Of a stretch of DNA of 8,658 nucleotides, positions 1-7,400 are shown piece after piece. The notes below the pieces were generated by a model. The model saw only the letters and a program-made list of their open reading frames with translations, did no database searches and was not told the DNA's origin. Numbering within the stretch: position 1 is the first letter of the stretch; the number at the start of each line of letters is the position of its first letter. The translations under genes were made by a program, and so were the position numbers. Source of the DNA: Actinomycetes bacterium (GTDB taxonomy: Bacteria; Actinomycetota; Actinomycetes; Mycobacteriales; Micromonosporaceae). Location: positions 1-8,658 of the forward strand of contig JAJYSW010000133.1 of the NCBI GenBank assembly GCA_021793335.1, written 5' to 3'.

Positions 1-52
1 CACACCACGACGATAACCGGTGCGCGGAGATCGGGCGGCGGGCCGAGCGGCA

Positions 53-179
53 CCGGTTCGGGTGGCGGTGGGCGGCGGGTTGGTGTGGTGGTCTTCAGTC
101 CGGTTCGGGTGGCGGTGGGAGACGGGCTGGTGTGGTGGTCTTCAGTCCGGTTCGGGTGGCGGTGGGAGACGGGCGGGTG
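53..179. repeat. 47-bp direct tandem repeat, about 2.7 copies, upstream of larB
   Basis: The unit starting CCGGTTCGGGTGGCGGTGGG occurs at 53, 100 and 147, an exact 47-bp period. Copies 1 and 2 are both full length and differ at three positions near bases 74-82. Copy 3 follows copy 2 until about base 174, then breaks off into the larB leader. The period is not a multiple of 3, so each copy shifts frame, which argues against a selected protein repeat. The array ends about 10 bases before the larB ribosome-binding site. It could be a slipped-strand duplication or a regulatory array; the sequence does not say which. Nothing can be identified in bases 1-52. Confidence 0.9.
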
Positions 180-181
180 AC

Positions 182-185
182 AGGA
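182..185 (+). promoter_or_regulatory. Ribosome-binding site of larB
   Basis: AGGA sits seven bases before the GTG at 193. This supports that GTG as the larB start over other in-frame options. The site lies directly after the tandem repeat. Confidence 0.65.
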
Positions 186-192
186 TCGAACC

Positions 193-879
193 GTGCAGTA
201 CGACGAGCAGAGGTACACGGATCTGGGCTGGGCCAAGATCGATACGGGCCGCCTTGCGCGGACGGGAACGTCCGAGGCGGTCTACGCCGCCGGGAAGACG
301 CCCGAGCAGGTGGTCGCGGCGCTTCGGGCGCTTCGGGAGTCGCACCCGGGGCGGGTGGCGATTGCCACCCGCTGCGACGCGGTCTGCGTCGAGCAGATCA
401 CGGCTGCGTTCGGCGATGACGCCTGGTGCGATTCGGGGGTCGCCGCGATCGGTGCTTTTCCCGAGCCCGAGTCCGGGCCGCTCGCGGTCGTGTGCGCCGG
501 GACGTCGGATCTGCCGGTGGCCCGGGAGGCCGAGATCGTCGCGAGAGCGAACGGGATCGATGCGCATCTGGTGGCCGATGTCGGAGTCGCGGGCCTGCAT
601 CGGCTGCTGGACAGGCTGCCGGTATTGCGGGAAGCGGTGTGCGTGATCGTCGTGGCCGGTATGGACGGGGCGCTCCCGAGCGTGGTGGCGGGCCTGGTCG
701 GCGCGCCGGTGCTGGCGGTGCCGACGTCGGTCGGCTACGGAGCGGCCTTCGGTGGGCTCGCGCCGTTGCTGACGATGCTGAATTCCTGTTCGCCCGGGGT
801 GACCGTGGTGAACATCGACAATGGATTCGGCGCTGCGATCGCCGCGGCCCGGATCATGAACGTGAAGGCGGAGCGGTGA
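193..879 (+). CDS. larB: Nickel-pincer cofactor biosynthesis protein LarB (NaAD carboxylase/hydrolase)
   Basis: 228 residues. In characterised LarB, the enzyme carboxylates the pyridinium ring of nicotinic acid adenine dinucleotide at C5 and hydrolyses the phosphoanhydride to give the dicarboxylated mononucleotide, the first step to the nickel-pincer cofactor of LarA-type racemases. It is expected to be cytoplasmic. The C-terminal half is related to PurE (AIR carboxylase) and is very typical here: GMDGALPSVVAGL at 156-168, PTSVGYG at 177-183, NSC at 197-199 and NIDNGFGA at 207-214. By family position, Cys199 is probably the cysteine that bonds the pyridine ring. The N-terminal part has the family's GKTPEQ segment at 34-39 and an ATRCD segment at 58-62. 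The start is GTG with AGGA seven bases upstream. The stop overlaps the larC start by four bases, indicating an operon. Identity is secure; the substrate of the final nickel enzyme is unknown because no larA is in view. Confidence 0.93.
   Translation: MQYDEQRYTDLGWAKIDTGRLARTGTSEAVYAAGKTPEQVVAALRALRESHPGRVAIATRCDAVCVEQITAAFGDDAWCDSGVAAIGAFPEPESGPLAVVCAGTSDLPVAREAEIVARANGIDAHLVADVGVAGLHRLLDRLPVLREAVCVIVVAGMDGALPSVVAGLVGAPVLAVPTSVGYGAAFGGLAPLLTMLNSCSPGVTVVNIDNGFGAAIAAARIMNVKAER
864..868 (+). promoter_or_regulatory. Ribosome-binding site of larC inside the end of larB
   Basis: GAAGG lies in the last codons of larB, seven bases before the GTG at 876. With the GTGA start-stop overlap it fixes the larC start and suggests translational coupling. 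Confidence 0.6.
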
Positions 880-2045
880 CGATCGCGTGGATGGACTGCT
901 CGGCGGGCGCGAGCGGCGACATGTTCCTGGGCGCGCTGGCGGGCGTGGGCGTCGATGTGGCGGTGATGCAGGAGGCCGTGGACGCCTTGGGTGTCGAGCG
1001 GGTCCGGTTGGTCGCCTCGTCGGTGCGGCGGCACGGCCTGGCGGGCGTCAAGGTCGATGTCGAAGCGCCGCAGACCCGTGTGGATCGGCGCTGGCGGTCG
1101 ATCCGCGGGATGATCGAGGACGCCGAGCTGGGCGAGGGCGTCAAGGCCCGTGCGTTGGACGCCTTCGGGCGCTTGGCGGCGGCCGAGTCGGTCTCGCACG
1201 GCATCGATGTCGACGAGGTGCATTTCCACGAGGTGGGGGCGCTGGACTCGATCGCCGATATCGTCGGCGCTTCGGCGGGGCTGGAGGCGCTCGGAGCCGC
1301 GCGGATGGTCGCTTCGACGGTGACCGTCGGCGGCGGGACGACGCGCGGCTCGCACGGGTCGATTCCGCTGCCGGCTCCGGCGGTGGTGCGGGTGCTGGCC
1401 GATGCGGGAGCCCCGGCCGTCGGCGCGGTGCCGTATGAGGCTTGCACGCCGACCGGCGCGGCGATCGTCGCGGCGAACGCGGATGCGTTCGGCCCGATGC
1501 CGGAGATGGTCATCGAGCGGGTGGGCGTCGGCGCGGGGGGTCGTGATCCCGAGGAGCGGGCGAATCTGCTGCGGATCGTGGTGGGCCGCGAGACCGGCTC
1601 GGGCGAGCCGCGCCCGGTGGTCATTGAAGCCAATGTGGATGATCTGGATCCGCGGTTGTGGCCGCCGGTGCTGGCGTCGCTCTTGGAGGCGGGTGCCTCG
1701 GACGCGTGGTTGACGCCGATCCTGATGAAGAAGGGGCGGCCGGCGCACACGGTCCATGCGCTGTGCCCGGCCGAGACGGTGCGCGCGGTGCGCGCGGCGC
1801 TGGTGCGGCACACGACGACGATCGGGATGCGTTCGCACGAGGTCGACAAGTACGCGTTGGAACGCCGGTACACGTCGGTGGCGGTCGAGGGCCGCGAGGT
1901 CGGCGTGAAGGTCGCGCTCGACGGCGGCGAGGTCGTGAACGTCTCGGTCGAATACGAGGACGCGGTCGCCGCCGCGGCGGCGCTGGGCAGGCCGGTGAAG
2001 GTCGTGATCGCACAGGCGAGCGCTCTGGCGGCGGATCAGTATTGA
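876..2045 (+). CDS. larC: Nickel-pincer cofactor biosynthesis protein LarC (nickel insertion, single ORF)
   Basis: 389 residues from a GTG that overlaps the larB stop (GTGA, 876-879). Known LarC is a CTP-dependent nickel insertase (cyclometallase) that completes the pincer cofactor. The N-terminal LarC1-like domain shows DCSAGASGDMFLGAL near 7-21, the hallmark HFHEVGALDSIADIVG at 116-131 and CTPTGAAI at 190-197. The C-terminal LarC2-like domain begins near 248 with EANVDDLDP (251-259) and continues with ILMKKGRPA (282-290). In Lactiplantibacillus plantarum the two halves are joined by programmed frameshifting; here they are one uninterrupted frame with no slippage needed. The frame is also open upstream to base 426, but that part reads out of frame through larB and is not real. 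The gene is followed by hairpins at 2050-2069 and 2107-2137. LarE, which supplies sulfur between the LarB and LarC steps, is not in the window. Confidence 0.93.
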   Translation: MTIAWMDCSAGASGDMFLGALAGVGVDVAVMQEAVDALGVERVRLVASSVRRHGLAGVKVDVEAPQTRVDRRWRSIRGMIEDAELGEGVKARALDAFGRLAAAESVSHGIDVDEVHFHEVGALDSIADIVGASAGLEALGAARMVASTVTVGGGTTRGSHGSIPLPAPAVVRVLADAGAPAVGAVPYEACTPTGAAIVAANADAFGPMPEMVIERVGVGAGGRDPEERANLLRIVVGRETGSGEPRPVVIEANVDDLDPRLWPPVLASLLEAGASDAWLTPILMKKGRPAHTVHALCPAETVRAVRAALVRHTTTIGMRSHEVDKYALERRYTSVAVEGREVGVKVALDGGEVVNVSVEYEDAVAAAAALGRPVKVVIAQASALAADQY

Positions 2046-2049
2046 CGCA

Positions 2050-2069
2050 GGTGGGCGCTTGCGGCCACC
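2050..2069 (+). terminator. Small hairpin just after the larC stop
   Basis: GGTGG (2050-2054) pairs with CCACC (2065-2069), and a further CG/CG pairs inside after one G-G mismatch, leaving a four-base loop. It starts five bases after the larC stop. There is no T tract, so it may be an RNA end-protecting stem or part of a two-stem terminator with the larger hairpin downstream. Confidence 0.3.
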
Positions 2070-2106
2070 GTCTCCGCTGTCGCTCGAACCGCCGTGGGGT
2101 CCGGTC

Positions 2107-2137
2107 GCCGCGGTGGCCTTTCCAGGGCCGCCGCGGC
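2107..2137 (+). terminator. Strong 12-bp hairpin downstream of larC
   Basis: GCCGCGGTGGCC (2107-2118) pairs with GGCCGCCGCGGC (2126-2137) around a seven-base loop. All pairs are Watson-Crick except one G-T that is stable as RNA in the plus direction. It starts 62 bases after the larC stop and has no T run behind it, as is common for stem-only terminators proposed in high-GC actinomycetes. It is the best candidate for the end of the larBC transcript. An overlapping alternative stem (GCCGCC/GGCGGC, 2127-2144) also exists. Confidence 0.5.
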
Positions 2138-2339
2138 AGGCGGCTCGGCCGTCTCGCGGCGGCGCCCGGCCCGGGCGGACAGGTGCGGTTTCGGCTTCGT
2201 CGCCGTGTCCGCAGCGCAGCCGAGACCACAGTGGACGGGGGCGTGCCCGCATCGCGCCGCGGGTCTGTGTGAGTTGCGGGCCTGTGTGAACGGAGGAATG
2301 AGGCCGGTCTCGTCCGGAGTGGTGTCCCGCCATCCCTCG

Positions 2340-2369
2340 TGGACAACGGTGAGGACGGATCGCTACGCT
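2340..2369 (+). promoter_or_regulatory. Leaderless-type promoter of the PH-domain gene
   Basis: A -35-like TGGACA (2340-2345, five of six to TTGACA) and a -10 of the actinobacterial TANNNT form, TACGCT (2364-2369), are separated by 18 bases. Six bases after the -10 comes the G of the GTG start (2376), where transcription would be expected to begin. No ribosome-binding site lies in the usual window before that GTG. Together these suggest an mRNA that begins at its start codon. Confidence 0.6.
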
Positions 2370-2375
2370 CCGTAT

Positions 2376-2750
2376 GTGATCGATTTTCAAAATGCTTCGC
2401 TGGTCAAGCTCCAGCAGGTCGACCCGAACAGTCTCCTGAGCGATGTGCAGCCGCTACTGGTACAGGACGAGCGGCCGGTGGCCTCGTTCAAGGGCATCCG
2501 GGACTACGTGGTCTTCACCGATAAGCGCGTGATCGCCGTCAACGTCCAGGGCATGACCGGCAAGAAACGCGATTTCACATCGCTGCCCTACAGCAAGATC
2601 CAGGCCTTCTCGGTCGAGACGGCCGGCCGGTTCGACCTCGACGCCGAACTCGACCTCTGGTTCAGCGGCCTGGGCAAGGTGCGCTTCGAGTTCAGAGGGC
2701 AAGTGGACATTCGGACGCTGTCGCAGCTCATCGCCACCTACACGCTGTGA
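2376..2750 (+). CDS. Small PH-domain protein (bacterial bPH_1 family)
   Basis: 124 residues, close to the usual length of the short bacterial pleckstrin-homology proteins (bPH_1 type). Features that resemble the family: N-terminal IDFQNAS (2-8), then ASFKGIRDYVVFTDKRVIAVNVQG (36-59, a strand-turn-strand pattern), TGKKRDFTSLPYSKIQAFSVETAG (61-84) and LWFSGLGKVRFEF (94-106). No signal peptide or membrane segment is seen, so it is probably cytoplasmic. The molecular role of the family is not settled, and I assign none. The start is GTG at 2376; the ATG two bases earlier runs straight into TGA and cannot be used. The frame is open further upstream, but that stretch is low-complexity and unlike any family member. 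It is a single-gene unit with its own promoter and is convergent with the multicopper oxidase gene. Confidence 0.88.
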   Translation: MIDFQNASLVKLQQVDPNSLLSDVQPLLVQDERPVASFKGIRDYVVFTDKRVIAVNVQGMTGKKRDFTSLPYSKIQAFSVETAGRFDLDAELDLWFSGLGKVRFEFRGQVDIRTLSQLIATYTL

Positions 2751-2756
2751 GACGAG

Positions 2757-2776
2757 GCCGCGCCGATCGGCGCGGC
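2757..2776. terminator. Perfect 20-bp palindrome between convergent genes
   Basis: GCCGCGCCGATCGGCGCGGC is its own reverse complement and folds to an 8-bp stem with a four-base GATC loop on either strand. It begins six bases after the PH gene stop. No T tract follows. Its place between two convergent genes suits a bidirectional terminator. A protein-binding palindrome is the alternative. Confidence 0.5.
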
Positions 2777-2790
2777 GCCCGAGGAGCGAT

Positions 2791-2820
2791 CGGCCCGGCC
2801 TCGACCGGGCTCCCGGGCCG
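2791..2820. terminator. Second inverted repeat, at the 3' end of the multicopper oxidase gene
   Basis: CGGCCCGG (2791-2798) and CCGGGCCG (2813-2820) are perfect 8-bp arms around a 14-base loop. The repeat lies ten bases beyond the oxidase stop on the minus strand, so it is a candidate terminator for that gene. No T run is visible in either direction. Confidence 0.45.
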
Positions 2821-2829
2821 CCCGGAGAT

Positions 2830-4392
2830 TCACGGGTGCTCGTGCCCTCTGCCCTCGGGGACGGTGCCGATCTCCTCGCCTTCGCCCAGGACGACGAACT
2901 GGCCCATCATGCCCTGGTCCTCGTGCAGCAGCAGATGGCAGTGGTACATGTACGGCAGGTTCGGGTCGGTGTAGTCGCTGAAGCGCATCGCGAGCCGGTA
3001 ATCGCGTTGCGGGACGAGCCGCACCGTGTCCTTCCAGCCGCGCAGGTGCGGCGGCGGAGCCCCGCCGTCGACGGTGAGCACCTGGAATTGGACGTCGTGG
3101 ACGTGGAAATTGTGCATATAGCCGTCGTCGTTCCTCACTTCCCACACCTCCACGGTGCCTTCGCGGACACCGAAGTCGATGCGTTCCATCGCCATCTGCT
3201 CGCCGTTGATCGTGGTACCCGAGAGCCGGAAGGACCGCTCTTCGGCGATCTCCTCACCGTCCAGATCGGGCGCGACGCCCATCTCGGCGGGGATTTCGGT
3301 CCGGTCGGTCAGCGAGTCGGCGGCGCGGAAGCGGCAAATGTCGAAGCGGTCATCGGCGCCGTTGAACCGCCCCAGGCCGAGGACGTACCCCTCCTCGGTC
3401 GGGTAGGAGCGCAGGTCGACGGTCTCGCCGGGCGCGAAGGCGACCACGATCTCGGCCCGCTCTCCCGGAGAGAGCTCGATCCGGTCGGTCTCGTGCGCCT
3501 CGGGCAGCAGCCCGCCGTCCGTGGCGATGAGCGCGAACGGCCGGTCGTCGCCGAACCCGAAATTGTACAGCCGCGAGTTCGAGCCGTTGAGCAGCCGCAG
3601 CCGCACCAGCCGGGTCGTGACGTCGAAGTGCGGCCCGAGGGTGCCGTTGACGAGGATCTCGTCGCCGAGGACGCCTTGTGAGGACAGGAATCGCTCTTCG
3701 GCGTCGAACTGGTTCTCATCGTCGAAGCGGCGGTCCTGCACGATGAGGGGGACGTCGTCGATGCCGTAGTCGCCGGGCAGGTTCAGTGTCTGCGAGGTGT
3801 CGTCGTCGATGAGGAACAGCCCCGAGACGCCCTGGTAGACGTGCCTGGCGGTCCGCCCGTGCGGGTGCGGGTGATACCACAGCGTCGCCGCCGGCTGGTC
3901 CACAGTCCACTGAGGGGTCCAGTCGTCTCCCGGTTCGATCGCCTGGTGGGGGCCGCCGTCCATGACCGCCGGCAGGTGCATGCCGTGCCAGTGGAGTGAA
4001 GTCGTCTCCTTGAGGGCGTTGCGGACGCGGAATGCGATCTCCTCGCCGCGTGTCGCCCGGATCGTCGGCCCCAGGAACGCACCGTTGACGCCCCAGGTCT
4101 CGGTGGCCCGGCCGTGCTTGAACGCGGTCCGGCCGGCCTGCACTTCCAGGTCGAAGATCCGCGTACCCGAGGAGTCGATCTCGGATTCGGCGAGTGGCGG
4201 GATCGCCAGGGGCGAGGCGAAGTCCACCTTGCCGACCGTGTCGATCTTGGATTCGCTGTAGACGTAGGCCACCGTGCCGCCGAGGCCGAGCGTCAGCGCT
4301 CCGACACCGATGCCGCCGCCGATGAGGGTCCACTTCAATGCCTTACGCCGTTCCATGACACCAATCTTGAGTCGAGTCGTGGGCTCCGACAT
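2830..4392 (-). CDS. Multicopper oxidase, CueO-like, with Tat-type N-terminus
   Basis: 520 residues from the ATG at 4392. All four copper-ligand motifs are intact: HWHG (134-137), YHPHPHG (173-179), HNFHVH (427-432) and HCHLLLHEDQGMM (484-496), with Cys485 as type 1 ligand, His490 as second ligand and Met495 as likely axial ligand. The enzyme should couple one-electron oxidations (metal ions, phenols or similar) to four-electron reduction of oxygen. The motifs and layout resemble CueO and the bilirubin-oxidase/CotA group; the methionine-rich insert of E. coli CueO is not evident. Near the N-terminus ERRKALK (14-20) precedes a hydrophobic stretch (about 21-45), a twin-arginine-type signal. I see no clear A-x-A cleavage site, so it could stay membrane-anchored. 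The ATG at 4356 (residue 13) would put the arginines at positions 3-4, as in many Tat substrates, and is an equally good start; neither start has a good ribosome-binding site. The LuxR regulator lies 72 bp upstream on the same strand. Substrate unknown. Confidence 0.92.
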   Translation of the reverse strand: MSEPTTRLKIGVMERRKALKWTLIGGGIGVGALTLGLGGTVAYVYSESKIDTVGKVDFASPLAIPPLAESEIDSSGTRIFDLEVQAGRTAFKHGRATETWGVNGAFLGPTIRATRGEEIAFRVRNALKETTSLHWHGMHLPAVMDGGPHQAIEPGDDWTPQWTVDQPAATLWYHPHPHGRTARHVYQGVSGLFLIDDDTSQTLNLPGDYGIDDVPLIVQDRRFDDENQFDAEERFLSSQGVLGDEILVNGTLGPHFDVTTRLVRLRLLNGSNSRLYNFGFGDDRPFALIATDGGLLPEAHETDRIELSPGERAEIVVAFAPGETVDLRSYPTEEGYVLGLGRFNGADDRFDICRFRAADSLTDRTEIPAEMGVAPDLDGEEIAEERSFRLSGTTINGEQMAMERIDFGVREGTVEVWEVRNDDGYMHNFHVHDVQFQVLTVDGGAPPPHLRGWKDTVRLVPQRDYRLAMRFSDYTDPNLPYMYHCHLLLHEDQGMMGQFVVLGEGEEIGTVPEGRGHEHP

Positions 4393-4464
4393 CGGGCCAC
4401 GGGGGTGATTCGGTGTACGCCCAGGGGATTACACGAGCGTCGAGTGTCGGTCCCCGGTGCGGCC
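4393..4464 (-). other. 72-bp spacer between the LuxR regulator and the oxidase
   Basis: The spacing fits either readthrough from the regulator gene or a short promoter for the oxidase. On the minus strand a TGTAAT (near 4429-4434) resembles a -10 box, but no fitting -35 lies 16-18 bases upstream. No terminator-like stem and no recognisable copper-regulator operator were found, so co-transcription remains possible. Confidence 0.4.
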
Positions 4465-7400
4465 TCAGCTCTCCGCGAGATAGCCGCGCAGATGGGCGGT
4501 ATTGACCGCTTCGGTGCGATTGGCGGCCTTGAGCTTGGACATTGCCCGCGAGAGGTGCACGCTGACGGTCTTCTCCGAGATGTACAGTTCCGAGCCGATC
4601 TGCCGGTTCGTCATGCCTTTCGCGACCAGCCGCAGCACGCCGAGCTCGCGCGGCGTGAGCGGCGTCGGCGCCGCGGAGGGAGCCGTGGCGCCGAGCCGGG
4701 CCCGCTGCTCCAGGGCGCGCAGCTCCTTCAGCAGCGGCTCGGCCCGCAGTTTCACGGCCGTGGCCTTGGCCCGGGCCACCAGCTCGGCGGCCTCGACGCG
4801 GCCCTCGGCCCCCGAGCCACCCAACAAGGCCTCGGCCAAACGCCACCGGGCTCGGGCCCGCCGGTACGGTTCGCCGCTCGCGTTATAGGCGAACGCGTCG
4901 AGGACCTCGCGCCAACGGGCCGCATCGCCTTCGCCGTCCAAACGGGAGCATTCGGCTTCGAGCTCGGCGGCCCAGGCCCGGCCTTCGGGGCCGAGCGTGC
5001 CCGAGAGGGGCCGACCGTGGTCGAGGAAGAACCTGGCTCGGCGGGCCAGCCGCTCACCGGCGGCGACGGCGTCCTTGACCGCCTCCGGGGCCCCCTCGCG
5101 GCGCGCGATCCGTGCCAGGTCCGCTGCGGCGCCGACCCCCGCCGCGCACACCGACACGCCCGCCAAATGGTAGGAGTGCATGGGCTCGATCCGGTCGGCG
5201 GTGCGCTCGGCGATCGCGACGCCGTGGCCCGGGCGGCCCCGCCAGCGCTCCAGTTCGGTCCCGCACAGCCCTGCGAGGGCGAGTACCTGCCCGTCGAGCT
5301 GCCAGCGGTCGGTGAGGTAGGTCAGCCGCCGGTCGGCGACCTCGAAGCGGCCGCGCGCCGTGTCCGCCAGCAGCGCGGCGGCGGTCAGGCGGGTCATCAC
5401 CACGCCCGGGACCACGCTGGAGGCCATCTCGGCGGCGGCGTCGGCGCGGTCCCAGTCGCCGAGCATGTAGTTGCAGATGACCTGCCGGACGGCGGTCTCG
5501 ATGCCGAAAGCGCTCCATTTGTGGCCGGTCCGCCGGGCGCAGGCCATGCCGCGGTCGAAGTGGGCCAGCGCTTCGTCGATGCGAGCCTGCTCGACGAACC
5601 AGAGGCCGGCGGTGAAGTGCGCGCGCAATTCGACCTCGCACCACTTGGTGCCGCCGACCAGGCGGAGTGCCTCTTCGATGCACGGCATGGTCGTGTCGGT
5701 GCCGCCGCCCTGCCGGAACGCGATCGAACCGGCCGAGATCAGCGCGTCGGCCTTGGCGGCGACGTGGGAGCCGCTGCCGTCGATCGCGTCGGCGGTGGCG
5801 ACGGTCCGCTCGGCCCACGCCGATCCGCCCGCGTAATCACGGATGCCCAAGTGGGTGCGGGCCATGATCGCCTGCGTCCACACCTTGTTCGGGTGCGGCT
5901 CGTCATCGCCGACCAGTTCCCACGCCTCGGTGGCGATTCGATGGGCTTCGCCTTCGGAGCCTTCGATGGCCAGCAGGTGCCTGGCGTACTTGCGGCGGCA
6001 GGCCGCGGCCTGCCGCCGGTCGCCGGAGCGGTCGGCGAGTTCGACGGCGGCGCTGGAATAGGACAGGGCCCGCTTGATCTCGCCGGAGGCCTCGGCCTGC
6101 CCGGCTGCGGCGAGGGTCAGGCGCAGCTCGGTGGACCCTTCGGGCCGTTCGGAGGCGGGGACGCGGTCGTACAGGCGCAGCGCGCGTTCCAGGTGCAGGA
6201 GGGCCTCGGCCGGGGCGGCGAGCTCGCGGGCCTCGTCGGCGGCCTGCACCGAAGCCGTCAGCGCGGTGGGCAGATCGCCGGATTCGTGCGCGTGGTGGGC
6301 GAGTTCGGCGGCGGCGCCGGTGCGGGCGTCTCCGGCGAGGGAGGCGGCGATGCGCTGGTGGCAGCGGCTGCGTTCGCCCGGGAGCAGATCGCTGTAGACG
6401 GCTTCGCCGAGCAGGGCGTGGCGGAAGGCGTAGGTCTCGGCGCTCTTCTGGGCGAAGATCCCGTGGGAGATCGCGGCGCGCATCGCCTGGTCGAGCTCGC
6501 GCTCGGATTTGATGCCGGTCTCGTCGAGCAGGGACCAGACCGCGGCGTTGAGGCGTTCGTAGCTGAAGACGCGGCCCATCACCGAGGCGAGGCGCACGAC
6601 CTGCTGCGCGGTCTCGGGAAGGCGTTCGAGGCGGGCGAGGAGGACTTCGGCGAGTTCGAAGGTGACGGTGTGGGTCTCGGCCCCGGCGAGTTCTTCGGCG
6701 AGGAACGCGTTGCCCTCCGAGGCGGCGGCGATCTTGGCGACGGTCTGCTCGTCGAGACCGGTGTTGAGTTCGCGCACGAAGTCGGCGGCGCTCTGGGGGT
6801 CGAAGGGGTCGAGGTGGAGGCGTTCGACGGCGGGCAGGCGCACGAGTTCGGCCAGCAGCGGGCGCAGCGGGTGCGAGCGGTGCAGGGCGTCGGCCCGGTA
6901 GGTGCCGAGGATGAGGACGGGCCGGTCGGTCAACCGGGAGGTGAGGAACGTGAGCAGGTCGCGGCTGGATCGGTCGGCCCAGTGGAGGTCTTCGATGGCG
7001 AGCACGACGGGTTCGTCCTCGGCCAGTTCGGTGAGGACGGCGCTGACGGCCTCGAACAGGCCGAGGCGGCCGAGCTCGCCTTCGGCGCGCTGGGGCTGTC
7101 CGGGCAGGAGCGGGCTCAGGCCGGGATGGCCGGCGATCACGTCGGGGCGGTGGCGGGCGAGCGCACCGATCGCTTCGGCGAACGGCAGGTATGGCAGGGC
7201 CGAATCGGCGGTGTCGAGGCAGTGGCCGGTGGCGGTGAGGGCCTCGGCGGTGCCCGCCTGGCTCGGGCGGCGGAGGAATTCGTGCAGGAGCCGGGATTTC
7301 CCGACCCCTGCGTCGCCGGAGATGAGGATGGTGGCGGGCTTGCCGGCTCGGGCCTGCTCCAGGGCGCCGCGCAGTGTCGCGAGCTCCTTGTCGCGGGCGA

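Larger units (their letters stand above)
2046..2375. other. 330-bp intergenic region between larC and the PH-domain gene
   Basis: No convincing gene was found on either strand. Open frames here lack recognisable protein features and look like GC-driven openness. The first third holds two hairpins behind larC. The last 40 bases hold the promoter-like elements of the PH gene. The middle, about 2145-2335, is GC-rich and shows nothing I can name. Confidence 0.6.

Noticed and set aside
1..180. Plus-strand frame 1, open from the edge to TGA at 178-180, as the tail of an upstream gene
   Set aside because: Two other frames are also partly open here and the 47-bp repeat shifts frame between copies; nothing in the translation is recognisable, so no gene can be supported.
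426..875. Upstream in-frame extension of larC
   Set aside because: It would read out of frame through larB; known LarC begins at the DCSAGASGDMFLGAL region, and the GTG at 876 has its own ribosome-binding site.
2094..2375. Upstream extension of the PH-domain gene
   Set aside because: The added residues are low-complexity and unlike the family, whose members begin at the IDFQNAS segment; the extension also covers the terminator and promoter elements.
735..2390. Minus-strand open frame of about 550 codons opposite larC
   Set aside because: It lies across the securely identified larC, is dominated by Arg, His and Pro, and shows no family motif.
2738..3145. Minus-strand open frame overlapping the end of the oxidase gene
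   Set aside because: It is a shifted-frame shadow of the oxidase C-terminus and lacks any recognisable feature.
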